Assembly (NCBI GenBank): GCA_031296355.1
Contig: JARLFX010000025.1
Location: 18,313-82,312, forward strand
Origin: Acidobacteriaceae bacterium
GTDB taxonomy: Bacteria > Acidobacteriota > Terriglobia > Terriglobales > Acidobacteriaceae
Length of the DNA: 64,000 nt
Direction of reading: 5' to 3'
This document shows, piece by piece, positions 17,271 through 25,621 of this stretch. Each line of letters opens with the position of its first letter. The first letter of the stretch is position 1. The notes under the pieces are model-generated. The model worked only from the letters and a program-made list of their open reading frames with translations, had not been told where the DNA came from and did not search any database. The position numbers were made by a program, and so were the translations under genes.

Positions 17271-18407
17271 ATGGGTCCCAATCCTTTTCTCGGTGTCGTC
17301 TTTCACTGGCTCGGCGGCCTTGCGTCCGCCAGTAACTTTATCCCCTTTCGCGGCATCAAACGCTGGTCATGGGAGGTCTATTGGATCATCCAGGGCATAG
17401 CCGCATGGTTGATCGCCCCCACCCTGATCGCCAGTTTTTTTGTTCCTAACCTCTCCGGCATCCTGCACGCTGCCCCCGCATCCAGCATCGGCTACGCCGC
17501 ATTCTGGGGGATGCTCTGGGGCGTGGGGGGACTCACCTTCGGCCTGGCTATCCGCTATCTCGGCCTGGGCCTGGGCTACGCAATCGCCCTGGGCTTCTGC
17601 ACCGCCTTCGGCACGCTCATTCCGCCGATCTATCACGGCGAATGGCACACCATCATCACCGAAAGCTCCGGACGGGTCATCCTGGCTGGCGTAGCCATGT
17701 GTCTGCTCGCAATTGCCATCAGCGGCGCCGCCGGCTACTCCAAAGAATCGGAGATCACAGAAGAAGAAAAGACCGTCACCGGCGAGCGCGATTTTTCCTT
17801 CCTCAAGGGACTCTGCGTCGCCATCTTTGCCGGCATCATGAGCTCGTTCTTCGCCTTTGGCCTGGATGCGGGCAAACCCATCGCAGCCATTACCCGCACC
17901 CAGCTCCTGGCGCATGGGCGCGCCGACCTGTGGGCTAATCTTCCCGTACTGATCGTAGTCCTCTCCGGAGGATTTCTTACCAATCTGGTGTGGTCCTCCA
18001 TCCTGATTGCGCGCAACCATTCGCTCGCCCAGTTCGCCGGACAACCCGGTGAAAATCCCATGGGTGCTCCCGATGCATCCACCGATATTGAGCCAAGCAG
18101 TGCCACTGCTCGCATCACCCCATTCGTACTCCTATCCAATTACCTACTCGCGGCATCCGCAGGAATTATCTGGTACTTTCAGTTCTTCTTTTACTCCATG
18201 GGAACCACCAAGATGGGCAAGTATGATTTCGCCAGTTGGACGCTGCATATGGCGAGCATTATCATCTTTGCAACCCTCTGGGGCGTTGCCCTGCGAGAAT
18301 GGAAGGGCACCAGCCTGCGTACGCGCCTGTTGGTCACCTGTGGCCTGCTGATGCTGGTCAGCTCAACCGTCGTCGTCGGATACGGCAGCTATCTCAAGCT
18401 GCACTGA
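17271..18407 (+). CDS. rhaT: L-rhamnose/proton symporter
   Basis: Inner-membrane importer of L-rhamnose of the RhaT (DMT superfamily) type, with about ten hydrophobic helices. Characteristic pieces are the N-terminal GVVFHWLGGLASASNFIPF, GVGGLTFGLAIRYLGLGLGYAIALGFC, the loop before FLKGLCVAIFAGIMSSFFAFGLDAGKPI, and the C-terminal YFQFFFYSMGTTKMG. I start at ATG 17271, preceded by GAGG; an in-frame GTG at 17253 would add six residues and sits too close to its own GGAG. Length 378 residues, slightly longer than E. coli RhaT. It leads an operon with lutABC (24 bp to lutA). Confidence 0.94.
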   Translation: MGPNPFLGVVFHWLGGLASASNFIPFRGIKRWSWEVYWIIQGIAAWLIAPTLIASFFVPNLSGILHAAPASSIGYAAFWGMLWGVGGLTFGLAIRYLGLGLGYAIALGFCTAFGTLIPPIYHGEWHTIITESSGRVILAGVAMCLLAIAISGAAGYSKESEITEEEKTVTGERDFSFLKGLCVAIFAGIMSSFFAFGLDAGKPIAAITRTQLLAHGRADLWANLPVLIVVLSGGFLTNLVWSSILIARNHSLAQFAGQPGENPMGAPDASTDIEPSSATARITPFVLLSNYLLAASAGIIWYFQFFFYSMGTTKMGKYDFASWTLHMASIIIFATLWGVALREWKGTSLRTRLLVTCGLLMLVSSTVVVGYGSYLKLH

Positions 18408-18431
18408 GACGCCTCACCATGAAGGAGTGCC

Positions 18432-19169
18432 TTGCAAATCGCGCTTTTTGTCGCCTGCTATAACGACACGCTCTTCCCGCAGACGGGCATTGCGGTCACG
18501 AATGTGCTGGAGCGTCTCGGACACACCGTCACCTTCCCCATGCAGCAGACCTGTTGCGGCCAGATGCACTACAACACCGGCTTCCATCGCGAAGCAGTAC
18601 CCATCGTCCGCCGATTCGTGCAAACATTTGCAGACTCAGAAGTCGTCTGTGTTCCGTCTTCATCGTGTGTCGCCATGATGCGCGAACACTACGAGATGAT
18701 CGCTGAGTCAGAGAATGATCCTGCATTTCTTGCCGACGTCCGCGCCCTGCTGCCGCGCATCTTTGAACTCTCCGAGCTCCTGGTAGATCGTCTCGGCATC
18801 GAGAATGTGGGTGCCTCATTTCCGCACAGTGTCGCCTACCATCCTTCGTGCCACTCCGTTCGAGTGCTGCACCTGGGCGATAAACCCACCCGCCTGCTCC
18901 GCGCCGTCAAAGGGCTCAGTCTCATCGATATTCCCAATAAAGACCAGTGCTGCGGCTTCGGCGGAACCTTCGCGGTCAAGAATGCTGACGTCTCCGGCGC
19001 CATGCTGGCAGAGAAGCAAGCCAGCATCCTCTCCACTGGCGCAGAGGTCGTCACCGCCGTCGACAACTCCTGCCTCATGCACATCTACGGCGGCCTGCAC
19101 CGCGCTGGCTCCAAAATCCGCACGCTGCACATGGCGGAGATCCTAGCCTCACAGGAGAGCGCCCGATGA
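18432..19169 (+). CDS. lutA: L-lactate utilisation protein A, iron-sulfur subunit
   Basis: CCG-domain iron-sulfur protein, one of three subunits of the LutABC complex that oxidises L-lactate to pyruvate. Two cysteine-rich CCG motifs are visible: QQTCCGQMHYN near residue 40 and DQCCGFGGTFAVK near residue 175. The start is TTG 18432 with AAGGAG four bases upstream; no ATG is available in frame and the protein then begins MQIALFVAC, as homologues do. Length 245 residues fits the family. The stop overlaps the lutB start as ATGA. In this context it would consume lactate made from rhamnose. Confidence 0.93.
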   Translation: MQIALFVACYNDTLFPQTGIAVTNVLERLGHTVTFPMQQTCCGQMHYNTGFHREAVPIVRRFVQTFADSEVVCVPSSSCVAMMREHYEMIAESENDPAFLADVRALLPRIFELSELLVDRLGIENVGASFPHSVAYHPSCHSVRVLHLGDKPTRLLRAVKGLSLIDIPNKDQCCGFGGTFAVKNADVSGAMLAEKQASILSTGAEVVTAVDNSCLMHIYGGLHRAGSKIRTLHMAEILASQESAR

Positions 19170-20632
19170 GTATTCGCGTCGGCAAAACATCCCATGCGCC
19201 CGACTTTCCTGCCGCAGCCAAAACAGCGCTCCAGAATGTTCAACTACGCCAGAACGTCCATCATGCTACTGATGTAATTCGCAACAAACGCGCCCTGCGC
19301 GTACGCGAGACAAATGATTGGCAGGAATTGCGCCAGGCCGGCAACGACATCAAGGACCACACGCTCGCGCACCTAGACCACTACCTCATCGAGTTCGAGC
19401 GCAACTGCCAGCAGGCAGGCGGCACCGTGCACTGGGCCCGCGATGCCGACGAAGCCAACGCCATCGCCATCGGCCTCATCCGCCAGTACGGCGGCGACGA
19501 GGTGATCAAGGTCAAGACCATGACCTCTGACGAAATTCAGATGAACCAGGCATTGGAGAAGGCTGGCATCACCCCGCACGAGACCGATCTGGCAGACATG
19601 ATCGTGCAGCTCGGCGATGACGAGCCATCGCACATCGTAGTGCCCGCGCTGCACCGCAACCGCTTCGAGATTCGCGACATCTTTCGCAAGAAGATGCATC
19701 GCGACGATCTAACCGCGGAGCCGGAAGATCTGGCTGGAGCTGCACGACAATATCTACGTGACCGTTTTCTGCGCGTCAAAATCGGCATCAGCGGCGCGAA
19801 TTTCGCTATCGCGGAGAGCGGCTCCGTCTGCGTGGTGGAATCAGAAGGCAACGGCCGCATGTGCGTCACACTACCGGATGTTCTCATCACCCTGGTTGGC
19901 ATTGAAAAGCTGATACCCACCTTCCAGGACCTCGAAGTCTTTCTACAGTTGCTGCCTCGTTCCGCAACCGGCGAGCGCATGAATCCCTATAACTCGCTCT
20001 GGAGCGGTGTGCATGCTGACGATGGGCCGAAGGCCTTCCACGTCATCCTGCTCGACAATGGCCGCACCAAGCTGATGCACCAAGAAATGGAGCGCGAAAC
20101 GCTGGACTGCATCCGCTGCGGTGCCTGCCTGAACGCCTGCCCGGTGTACCGCGAGACTGGAGGTCACGCGTACGGCTCCATCTACTCCGGCCCTATCGGT
20201 GCGATTCTTTCTCCACAGTTGAACTCGCTGCAACATTCGCGCTCACTGCCCTATGCTTCATCGCTCTGCGGAGCCTGCTACGAGGTCTGCCCCGTCAAGA
20301 TCAATATTCCCGAGATACTCATCCACCTGCGCGGACGCATCGTACGCGACGACCAGAAGACTCTGAGCGGCACGCTGAGCCAGATGAATCTCGCCATGCA
20401 GGGCGCCGCGCTCGTCTTCAGTAGCCAGCGCCGCTATGAAGCAGCACAGCGCCTGGGCCGCATGGGACAGATGCTCTTCCAGCACAATGGCCAGCTTGAG
20501 CATCTGCCCGGCATGGCCGGCGGCTGGACCCGCTTCCGCGATCTGCGCCCGTTGCCGAAGCAGAGTTTCCGCGACTGGTGGAAAACCCGCGAAGCAGCAC
20601 GGCCTGCTACGGCAAGGGAGGCACAGCCATGA
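19166..20632 (+). CDS. lutB: L-lactate utilisation protein B, iron-sulfur subunit
   Basis: Large subunit of the LutABC lactate-oxidising complex. The N-terminal two thirds is the LUD domain (KVKTMTSDEIQMN, ISGANFAIAESGSVCVVESEGNGRM). Two ferredoxin-like clusters follow: CIRCGACLNACPVY around residues 315-326 and CGACYEVCPVKI around 368-378, each able to bind a 4Fe-4S cluster. The 488 residues match the usual length. It overlaps lutA upstream and lutC downstream by four bases each, so the three are translationally coupled. No twin-arginine or membrane signal is seen, consistent with a cytoplasmic complex. Confidence 0.95.
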   Translation: MSIRVGKTSHAPDFPAAAKTALQNVQLRQNVHHATDVIRNKRALRVRETNDWQELRQAGNDIKDHTLAHLDHYLIEFERNCQQAGGTVHWARDADEANAIAIGLIRQYGGDEVIKVKTMTSDEIQMNQALEKAGITPHETDLADMIVQLGDDEPSHIVVPALHRNRFEIRDIFRKKMHRDDLTAEPEDLAGAARQYLRDRFLRVKIGISGANFAIAESGSVCVVESEGNGRMCVTLPDVLITLVGIEKLIPTFQDLEVFLQLLPRSATGERMNPYNSLWSGVHADDGPKAFHVILLDNGRTKLMHQEMERETLDCIRCGACLNACPVYRETGGHAYGSIYSGPIGAILSPQLNSLQHSRSLPYASSLCGACYEVCPVKINIPEILIHLRGRIVRDDQKTLSGTLSQMNLAMQGAALVFSSQRRYEAAQRLGRMGQMLFQHNGQLEHLPGMAGGWTRFRDLRPLPKQSFRDWWKTREAARPATAREAQP

Positions 20633-21276
20633 GATCAATACCCACAGCACGTGAAGAAATACTCGCACGCATTCGCGCAGCGCTGCCCACAGATCGCGGC
20701 CATGAAGCCAGCGAAATTTCGCGTACCTACAAGCGCACTGGGAGCCTCAGCCGCGGAGCCTCTCTCGACCTTCTCCTTGATCGTCTGTCCGATTACGAAT
20801 CAGAGATTCTGCATGTTGCCGAAGAGTCTGGCCTTGCGTTAGCCATTGCCCAGGCGCTGAACAAGGTGCATGAACAACGCCTTCTTGTCGATCCGGCATT
20901 CCCTACTGCTTGGCTCCCACAGGGCTTTGACGTCGTGGTAGACCATGATCTTCCTATCCAGACCATGAACGGTATCCCTGCCGTGGTCACCACGTGCGAA
21001 GCCGCCGCTGCATCCACCGGCACCATCTTCCTGGTACATCATGGGGCTCAGGGGCGGCGCGTCATCACCCTACTGCCGGACCATCACATCTGCCTGCTGC
21101 ACCGCGCCCAGGTTTACGAATTGATACCCGAAGCACTTGCCGCCATCGCGCCGCATCGTGCAAAGTCCATCACCACTATCTCTGGCCCCTCCGCAACCTC
21201 AGACATCGAGATGACACGCATTCGTGGCGTACATGGCCCGCGTCGGCTTACCGTGATCCTGTACGGAGAGATTTAG
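20629..21276 (+). CDS. lutC: L-lactate utilisation protein C
   Basis: LUD-domain protein, third subunit of the LutABC system. It shows the family segments VVTTCEAAAASTGTIFLVHHGAQGR, LLPDHHICLLHRAQVY and ISGPSATSDIEMTRIRGVHGPR near the C terminus. The start at ATG 20629 overlaps the lutB stop as ATGA and is preceded by GGGAGG; the longer reading frame from 20578 is inside lutB and is not credible. 215 residues is normal. The stop overlaps the stop of convergent rhaM by four bases. Confidence 0.94.
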   Translation: MRSIPTAREEILARIRAALPTDRGHEASEISRTYKRTGSLSRGASLDLLLDRLSDYESEILHVAEESGLALAIAQALNKVHEQRLLVDPAFPTAWLPQGFDVVVDHDLPIQTMNGIPAVVTTCEAAAASTGTIFLVHHGAQGRRVITLLPDHHICLLHRAQVYELIPEALAAIAPHRAKSITTISGPSATSDIEMTRIRGVHGPRRLTVILYGEI

Positions 21277-21614
21277 TTTTCGACTGTTTGCCCGTCGAAG
21301 TGGAAGACTTCACGCATCTCCACCCACCGTTCGTTCGGGAGCACATCGTGTATGGGCTGTTGCATCGGGTCTATGATCTGCCACCAGCGTTGCGTAGCAG
21401 GGCATTCTGCCATCTTCTGCATGTCAGCAGCATAGTCGCCGCCGTGGTATTCAAAATACGCAAACAGCATACCGTTGTGCAGAAAGATGCTGTAGTTTCG
21501 AATGCTGCATTCGGAGATGGTCTTCAGCACCTGCGGCCAGACCTCGGCGTGATAGCGGATGTATTCGGCTTCATATTCTGGACGAAGCCGAATGATCTGG
21601 GCATAACGGCGCAC
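21273..21614 (-). CDS. rhaM: L-rhamnose mutarotase
   Basis: Small dimeric ferredoxin-like enzyme (113 residues) that interconverts alpha and beta L-rhamnose, easing flux into the isomerase. The family is recognisable by RYHAEVWPQVL with catalytic His22, RNYSIFLHNGMLFAYFEY and MREVFHFD. The start is GTG 21614, with GGAGG seven bases upstream on the minus strand. It is transcribed toward lutC and shares a four-base tail-to-tail overlap with it. A TTTTCA-N3-TGAAAA palindrome that also contains TATTGAA lies 81-95 bp upstream. Confidence 0.95.
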   Translation of the reverse strand: MRRYAQIIRLRPEYEAEYIRYHAEVWPQVLKTISECSIRNYSIFLHNGMLFAYFEYHGGDYAADMQKMAECPATQRWWQIIDPMQQPIHDVLPNERWVEMREVFHFDGQTVEN

Positions 21615-21694
21615 AGGTTCACCTCCAAATCAAATCAGCCGCTCCTGCAATCCCGTCAGGATTGGCCTCATCCTTTTTACCTCATTTGAAATTA

Positions 21695-21709
21695 TTTTCA
21701 TATTGAAAA
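21695..21709. promoter_or_regulatory. Palindrome upstream of rhaM, candidate rhamnose-regulator site
   Basis: TTTTCA (21695-21700) and TGAAAA (21704-21709) flank TAT, and the site includes TATTGAA at 21701-21707, the core shared with the rhaEW and rhaI/rhaT control regions. The rest of the 317-bp gap between rhaM and the MFS gene (21615-21931) shows the rhaM ribosome site but no gene I can support. Confidence 0.4.
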
Positions 21710-21931
21710 ATAAAAGACCATGGTGCCCTTCAAGCAGGGTAAGGCGTGAGCCCCCTTCTTGCGCCTGTATCCCATATGAAAATACAGCCTTCAAATGTCC
21801 GATGGGGCAGTGATGTTCACTTTCCATTCGCGCAAGGCAACGGGTTCGCAATCCGCAATGTGTTCAATCACTCCGAGTCACCTCTATACCTGCCGAAGAG
21901 TTCCAGCAAATACTGCATCGCACGGCAATCT

Positions 21932-23608
21932 TTAAAAATACGTCTCAATCTCTTCCAGCGTCTTCCCCCTGGTCTCCGGGAGGAAGAAGACGGCAGTCAG
22001 GAAATAAACGATGGTGCATACTCCCCAGAACCAGAACATGGCATAGTAGCCAAAACGGCCCACTACCGGGAGAAATACTCCTGCAATCAGCGTGGAAACT
22101 CCCTGGTTGATCAGCAGGGCGATACCCATCCCGCCAGAACGAATCCGTGTTGGCATCAACTCAGATAGCGCGAGCCAAACCACCACCCCCGGCCCCACCG
22201 CAAACGAAGCAATAAAGAGTGCAATACAGCCAGCGATGAGCCAACCCGTCTTCTCGCTTGGGATCGGCCCGTAGTATGCATGTTCAATCACCAGTGCCGA
22301 TGCCTTGCCCCCTGCCTCCGGCTGAATATCCAGCACGCCTGTACTATCCGTATTCACCGCAGTGGCTACCTTGTCGCCATCGCCATAGCTGTATAGAACG
22401 GTCAGCCCCATGGGCGCGCTGCCAGCACCCTGCGAGTTCAGACTCCGAATCGGCAGCTTTAGAGCATTATTGCGGATTTCGCTCTGCAGTTGTTCCTGCA
22501 TATCTACGCGCGTTGCTTCAAACGCATGAAACAGCACTCCGGCGCTGCACAGTGCAACCATGATGCCGGCGGTTCCCAGCGTCAGCAGAAACTTCCTTCC
22601 TTTCCTGTCCACCAGTGCAACTGCAACCAGTGTCATCAGGCAGTTCAGTAGTTTCACCGCTACATCACCCTGCGTTGCGTGTCCGGTGCTCATGCCCGCC
22701 TGCTTCAGGATGATGACCAGGTAGCTAAGAATCGAGTTGATCCCCGTTGCCTGATTGCAGGCCAGAATGACGCATGCCAGCACAAACGGAACAATATATT
22801 TGCGCTGCAAGAGCGACCCGGTGATCCCTGCTGCGGCCTTCTTTTGGTTTTCGTTCGCAAGCTCTTCCATCTCGCCGAACTGCCGCATCGCCTCCACCTC
22901 GGAAGAGGAGCGCTGCAGCTCGAGCATCGCGTCCTGCGTCCGGCCCTTGCGGAAGAGCCAGCGCGGCGTCTCTCCCAGAAAGAAGCAGCCTACAAAAAAG
23001 ATGATCCCCGGATAGATCACAGAGAGGAACATGCTGCGCCATGCATGATTCGCCGCAGCCAAAATCAGCGGAGCGTTTCCTGCCGCGGCTCGAATGGCCG
23101 CATCGGCCTGCCGCGCATAAAACCACCCCGCAAATGCCGCAATCACGAGACCGACCGTGAGCATAAACTGGAAGATGGCAGAACCTTTGCCGCGGCTCGA
23201 CGCCGGCAGACACTCTGCCAGGTACAGTGGCACCACCACGGCTATGAATCCACCGCTCATGCCCTGCAATAACCTGCCAAGAAACAGCGGGATGAATCCC
23301 TGCGACAACACGATCACGCCAACGCTGGCCACAAACAACAGCCCACTGATGATCATCATCATCCGGCGTCCCAGCCAATCCGCCAGGAACCCAGCAACCA
23401 GCGAGGAGAACATGCTTCCACCCAGTACTGCCGCTACGATGATCGAGGTCTGGCCCTGCGTCAGATTGACGGTCTTGCCCAGGTACAGCAACGCCGCGGC
23501 AATAATACCGACATCAATGCCATAGAGCAGGCCGCCCATGCCCGCAATGAACAGAAGGAAACGATCATAGATAATACCTGTAAGTTTCTTGCCGGTCTTT
23601 ACATTCAT
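21932..23608 (-). CDS. Sugar-porter family MFS transporter
   Basis: Twelve-helix inner-membrane sugar:H+ symporter of the SP family. Family marks are DWLGRR (77-82), RLLQGMSGGFIAVVVPLYLAE (112-132), LGETPRWLF (211-219), VDRKGR (333-338) and the C-terminal LPETRGKTLEEIE. Substrate cannot be told from sequence; arabinose, xylose or galactose would suit the neighbours. It carries an unusual insertion of about 90 residues (362-455) between predicted helices 9 and 10, in the outward-facing loop, rich in polar and Gly/Ala residues. Start ATG 23608 with GAGGGG about 12 bases upstream. It stands alone between the rhamnose and xylan loci. Confidence 0.9.
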   Translation of the reverse strand: MNVKTGKKLTGIIYDRFLLFIAGMGGLLYGIDVGIIAAALLYLGKTVNLTQGQTSIIVAAVLGGSMFSSLVAGFLADWLGRRMMMIISGLLFVASVGVIVLSQGFIPLFLGRLLQGMSGGFIAVVVPLYLAECLPASSRGKGSAIFQFMLTVGLVIAAFAGWFYARQADAAIRAAAGNAPLILAAANHAWRSMFLSVIYPGIIFFVGCFFLGETPRWLFRKGRTQDAMLELQRSSSEVEAMRQFGEMEELANENQKKAAAGITGSLLQRKYIVPFVLACVILACNQATGINSILSYLVIILKQAGMSTGHATQGDVAVKLLNCLMTLVAVALVDRKGRKFLLTLGTAGIMVALCSAGVLFHAFEATRVDMQEQLQSEIRNNALKLPIRSLNSQGAGSAPMGLTVLYSYGDGDKVATAVNTDSTGVLDIQPEAGGKASALVIEHAYYGPIPSEKTGWLIAGCIALFIASFAVGPGVVVWLALSELMPTRIRSGGMGIALLINQGVSTLIAGVFLPVVGRFGYYAMFWFWGVCTIVYFLTAVFFLPETRGKTLEEIETYF

Positions 23609-23692
23609 GCTATAAATTCGCCCCTCTGATCGCGCTAGCGTTCCAGCCCGGTTCAGTCACTGGAAGTGCCTGATAACGATAGTAGATCGGTC

Positions 23693-23710
23693 GGCGGCAA
23701 AATTGCCGCC
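23693..23710. repeat. Perfect inverted repeat in intergenic region
   Basis: GGCGGCAA and TTGCCGCC are separated by AA, forming a GC-rich hairpin 85 bp upstream of the MFS gene. No T-tract follows on either strand, so a standard terminator is doubtful; on the minus strand it would fall in the MFS leader. Confidence 0.6.
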
Positions 23711-23871
23711 TTCACCCTCAATACTACTTAGAGAAAAGCCCTGGTTGGCGTTGCACGGGCTGGCGCTGATGACCTTTATACCTCGGAAAGTGAAAGTTCC
23801 GCATGTTGTTCCGAGCGCTTTCGTACTTTCTGGATTAGTTGAGGCGCAGGAAGATTGCTGGTTAAAGTTGA

Positions 23872-23901
23872 TTTGCTCTGGCCCCATGGGGCCAGAGCAA
23901 A
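23872..23901. repeat. 30-bp perfect palindrome between the GH30 and MFS genes
   Basis: TTTGCTCTGGCCCC and its exact reverse complement flank the central AT, 83 bp past the GH30 stop in its direction of transcription. The A-run follows the stem on the plus strand, which is the wrong polarity for a standard terminator there. It may be a mobile palindromic repeat, an mRNA 3' stabiliser, or a protein site. The whole 23609-23983 gap (375 bp) has no gene I can support; short frames across it look random. Confidence 0.75.
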
Positions 23902-23983
23902 AAAGGTCAGACAATGGCAATGACATCGGCCCGTCCGTACAATCAACAACCGTTGACAGCATTGCAGCATGGCAAGCTGCTGT

Positions 23984-25573
23984 TTATTGCACGAAGGTGG
24001 TGATACTTTGCGCTGGCAGTATGGCCGTGAAGGTATTGTTGGATATGGGCAACGTACTTTGTTGTGCAATGGAACTGGTGGATGTGGTCTGATAAGGCGT
24101 TAACAACGTTACCATCTGACTGTTGATCTGAATGGGAAATGCGACTGCGGAAGTGTTGGAGTTGATGGCCACAATCACGTAGTGCCCACTGCCCGCATAG
24201 GCCGACATATACACGCCACTACTCGGCGTGGGCGTTGCCGCGTAACGCACATAGCCAGGGCGAATGAAGCGCGCATACTGTGCCAAGGCGTAACCGAAGT
24301 AGGTTGGGGCATAAGTTGAATCAAGCAGGTGAGTTTGCACGCTGCTCGAACTACCGGTTGCCCACCACCAGACATAGGCGTTGTACTGCCCGACGGTCAT
24401 GGAGTCGTGAATCTCCTCGGCGGCGGCAATGGCATCGGCAATGGAGGTAGTGGGTCCAGCTGAGACCGAGTTGATAAAGTGCTCGGTCATCCAAACATCC
24501 TTGCCCTTGTTTACCGCATTCGCATAATAGGATGGCTTGGCTCCGTAGAGGTGCCCCCCAATAATGGCAATATTGGCCGCAGCCGTGCTGTCGTTCAATG
24601 CCGTATCCGACATGCTCTGCGAGAAATAAAACGATTCCGGCATGATCAGTTTGACCGGGTTGATTCCCTGGGTAAGTACCGAGCCGTAGCCAGCTACCCA
24701 GACATCCATTTGCGCCGCAGTCCACAGGCAGGACTCGTAGCAATCCGCACCCGTTGGGCCTTCATCCACGCCGTTTTGCTTGCAGGGATTCCAGTCGGGC
24801 TCGTTCTGCATGGAGACTGCGTAGAGGTTTACGCCCTGATTGGTTGCATAGTTGACATAGGCTTTCAGATAGTTGGCATAATCAGAATAGCTGCTTGTGC
24901 TCAAACTGCCTTCATTGATGCTGCCGTTGGTCTTCATGCTGGCTGGCGGCGTCCAGGATGAGGCGAAGATGGTGGCCCCCATAGCCTGCGCTGCCTTGGC
25001 ATTGGTAAGCTCTACGGTCCACGCACTGGTGTCGGCTGCCTTGGTCGATAAGTTCCATGTGGTCGGCGCAATGCGCACGCGCATGATGCTCAGTCCAAGG
25101 TTGGCTCCCGATGTTCCATACAAAGACGTGACCTCGGTATTCGGCATCACGCTACCCGCCCACGCTTCTGATACGCCAAAGCCGCGAATGGTCTGCCCTG
25201 CGCTACCGAAGTCCACCACCGCTGTCCCACCAGTAAGCACGCTGAGTGTCACCGCAGCCGTCTGGGTGGTGTATTTGTTGTAGTCTGTGGGAATAAAGGT
25301 CGCAGTGAGTGTATAGACGCCAGCGGTGCTCATCACCGTACCCATAGCAGGCGAGTAGTTAAAGCTACCAGGCACGTTGGATGATGCATTTAACTGTGTT
25401 GCTGTCAGTGCCGTACCAGGAGCGATTGCAGTAGGCGTGGCCCACGTAATAGTAGGCGTGTCAAGTGTAGCGGTGCGCGCATCAGTAGAGCCACCACCGC
25501 CCCCGCATCCCGCGATCAGACCTGCAGCCAGTAGAGATATTCCGAGAGTTAAGCGCTTGCAGGTGGTAATCAT
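23984..25573 (-). CDS. GH30 glucuronoxylan endoxylanase, lipoprotein
   Basis: Surface or periplasmic xylanase, probably of the GH30 subfamily that needs methylglucuronate side chains. Residues 1-22 are a lipoprotein signal with lipobox LIAG-C23 followed by a glycine run. Residues 39-113 are an Ig-like repeat starting with the TITWATPTAI segment common in acidobacterial surface proteins. The GH30 catalytic domain begins at QTIRGFGVSEAW (127-138), with acid/base Glu258 in SMQNEPDW and nucleophile Glu364 in VWMTEH; the C-terminal side beta-domain closes the protein. Forty-eight base pairs separate it from GH62, the last gap in the long leftward run. Subfamily-level specificity is inferred. Confidence 0.9.
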   Translation of the reverse strand: MITTCKRLTLGISLLAAGLIAGCGGGGGSTDARTATLDTPTITWATPTAIAPGTALTATQLNASSNVPGSFNYSPAMGTVMSTAGVYTLTATFIPTDYNKYTTQTAAVTLSVLTGGTAVVDFGSAGQTIRGFGVSEAWAGSVMPNTEVTSLYGTSGANLGLSIMRVRIAPTTWNLSTKAADTSAWTVELTNAKAAQAMGATIFASSWTPPASMKTNGSINEGSLSTSSYSDYANYLKAYVNYATNQGVNLYAVSMQNEPDWNPCKQNGVDEGPTGADCYESCLWTAAQMDVWVAGYGSVLTQGINPVKLIMPESFYFSQSMSDTALNDSTAAANIAIIGGHLYGAKPSYYANAVNKGKDVWMTEHFINSVSAGPTTSIADAIAAAEEIHDSMTVGQYNAYVWWWATGSSSSVQTHLLDSTYAPTYFGYALAQYARFIRPGYVRYAATPTPSSGVYMSAYAGSGHYVIVAINSNTSAVAFPIQINSQMVTLLTPYQTTSTSSIAQQSTLPISNNTFTAILPAQSITTFVQ

Positions 25574-25621
25574 CGTTATATGCTCCGCGTTGGCATGGAA
25601 ACTCCATGCAGGTGATTGTTT

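Noticed and set aside
23872..23901. 30-bp palindrome as a standard rho-independent terminator
   Set aside because: The adjacent homopolymer run is on the wrong side for the GH30 transcript, and no T-tract follows the stem.
23657..24092. Overlapping frames in the gap between the GH30 and MFS genes
   Set aside because: Frames run through the 30-bp palindrome on both strands and resemble no family; no ribosome sites.
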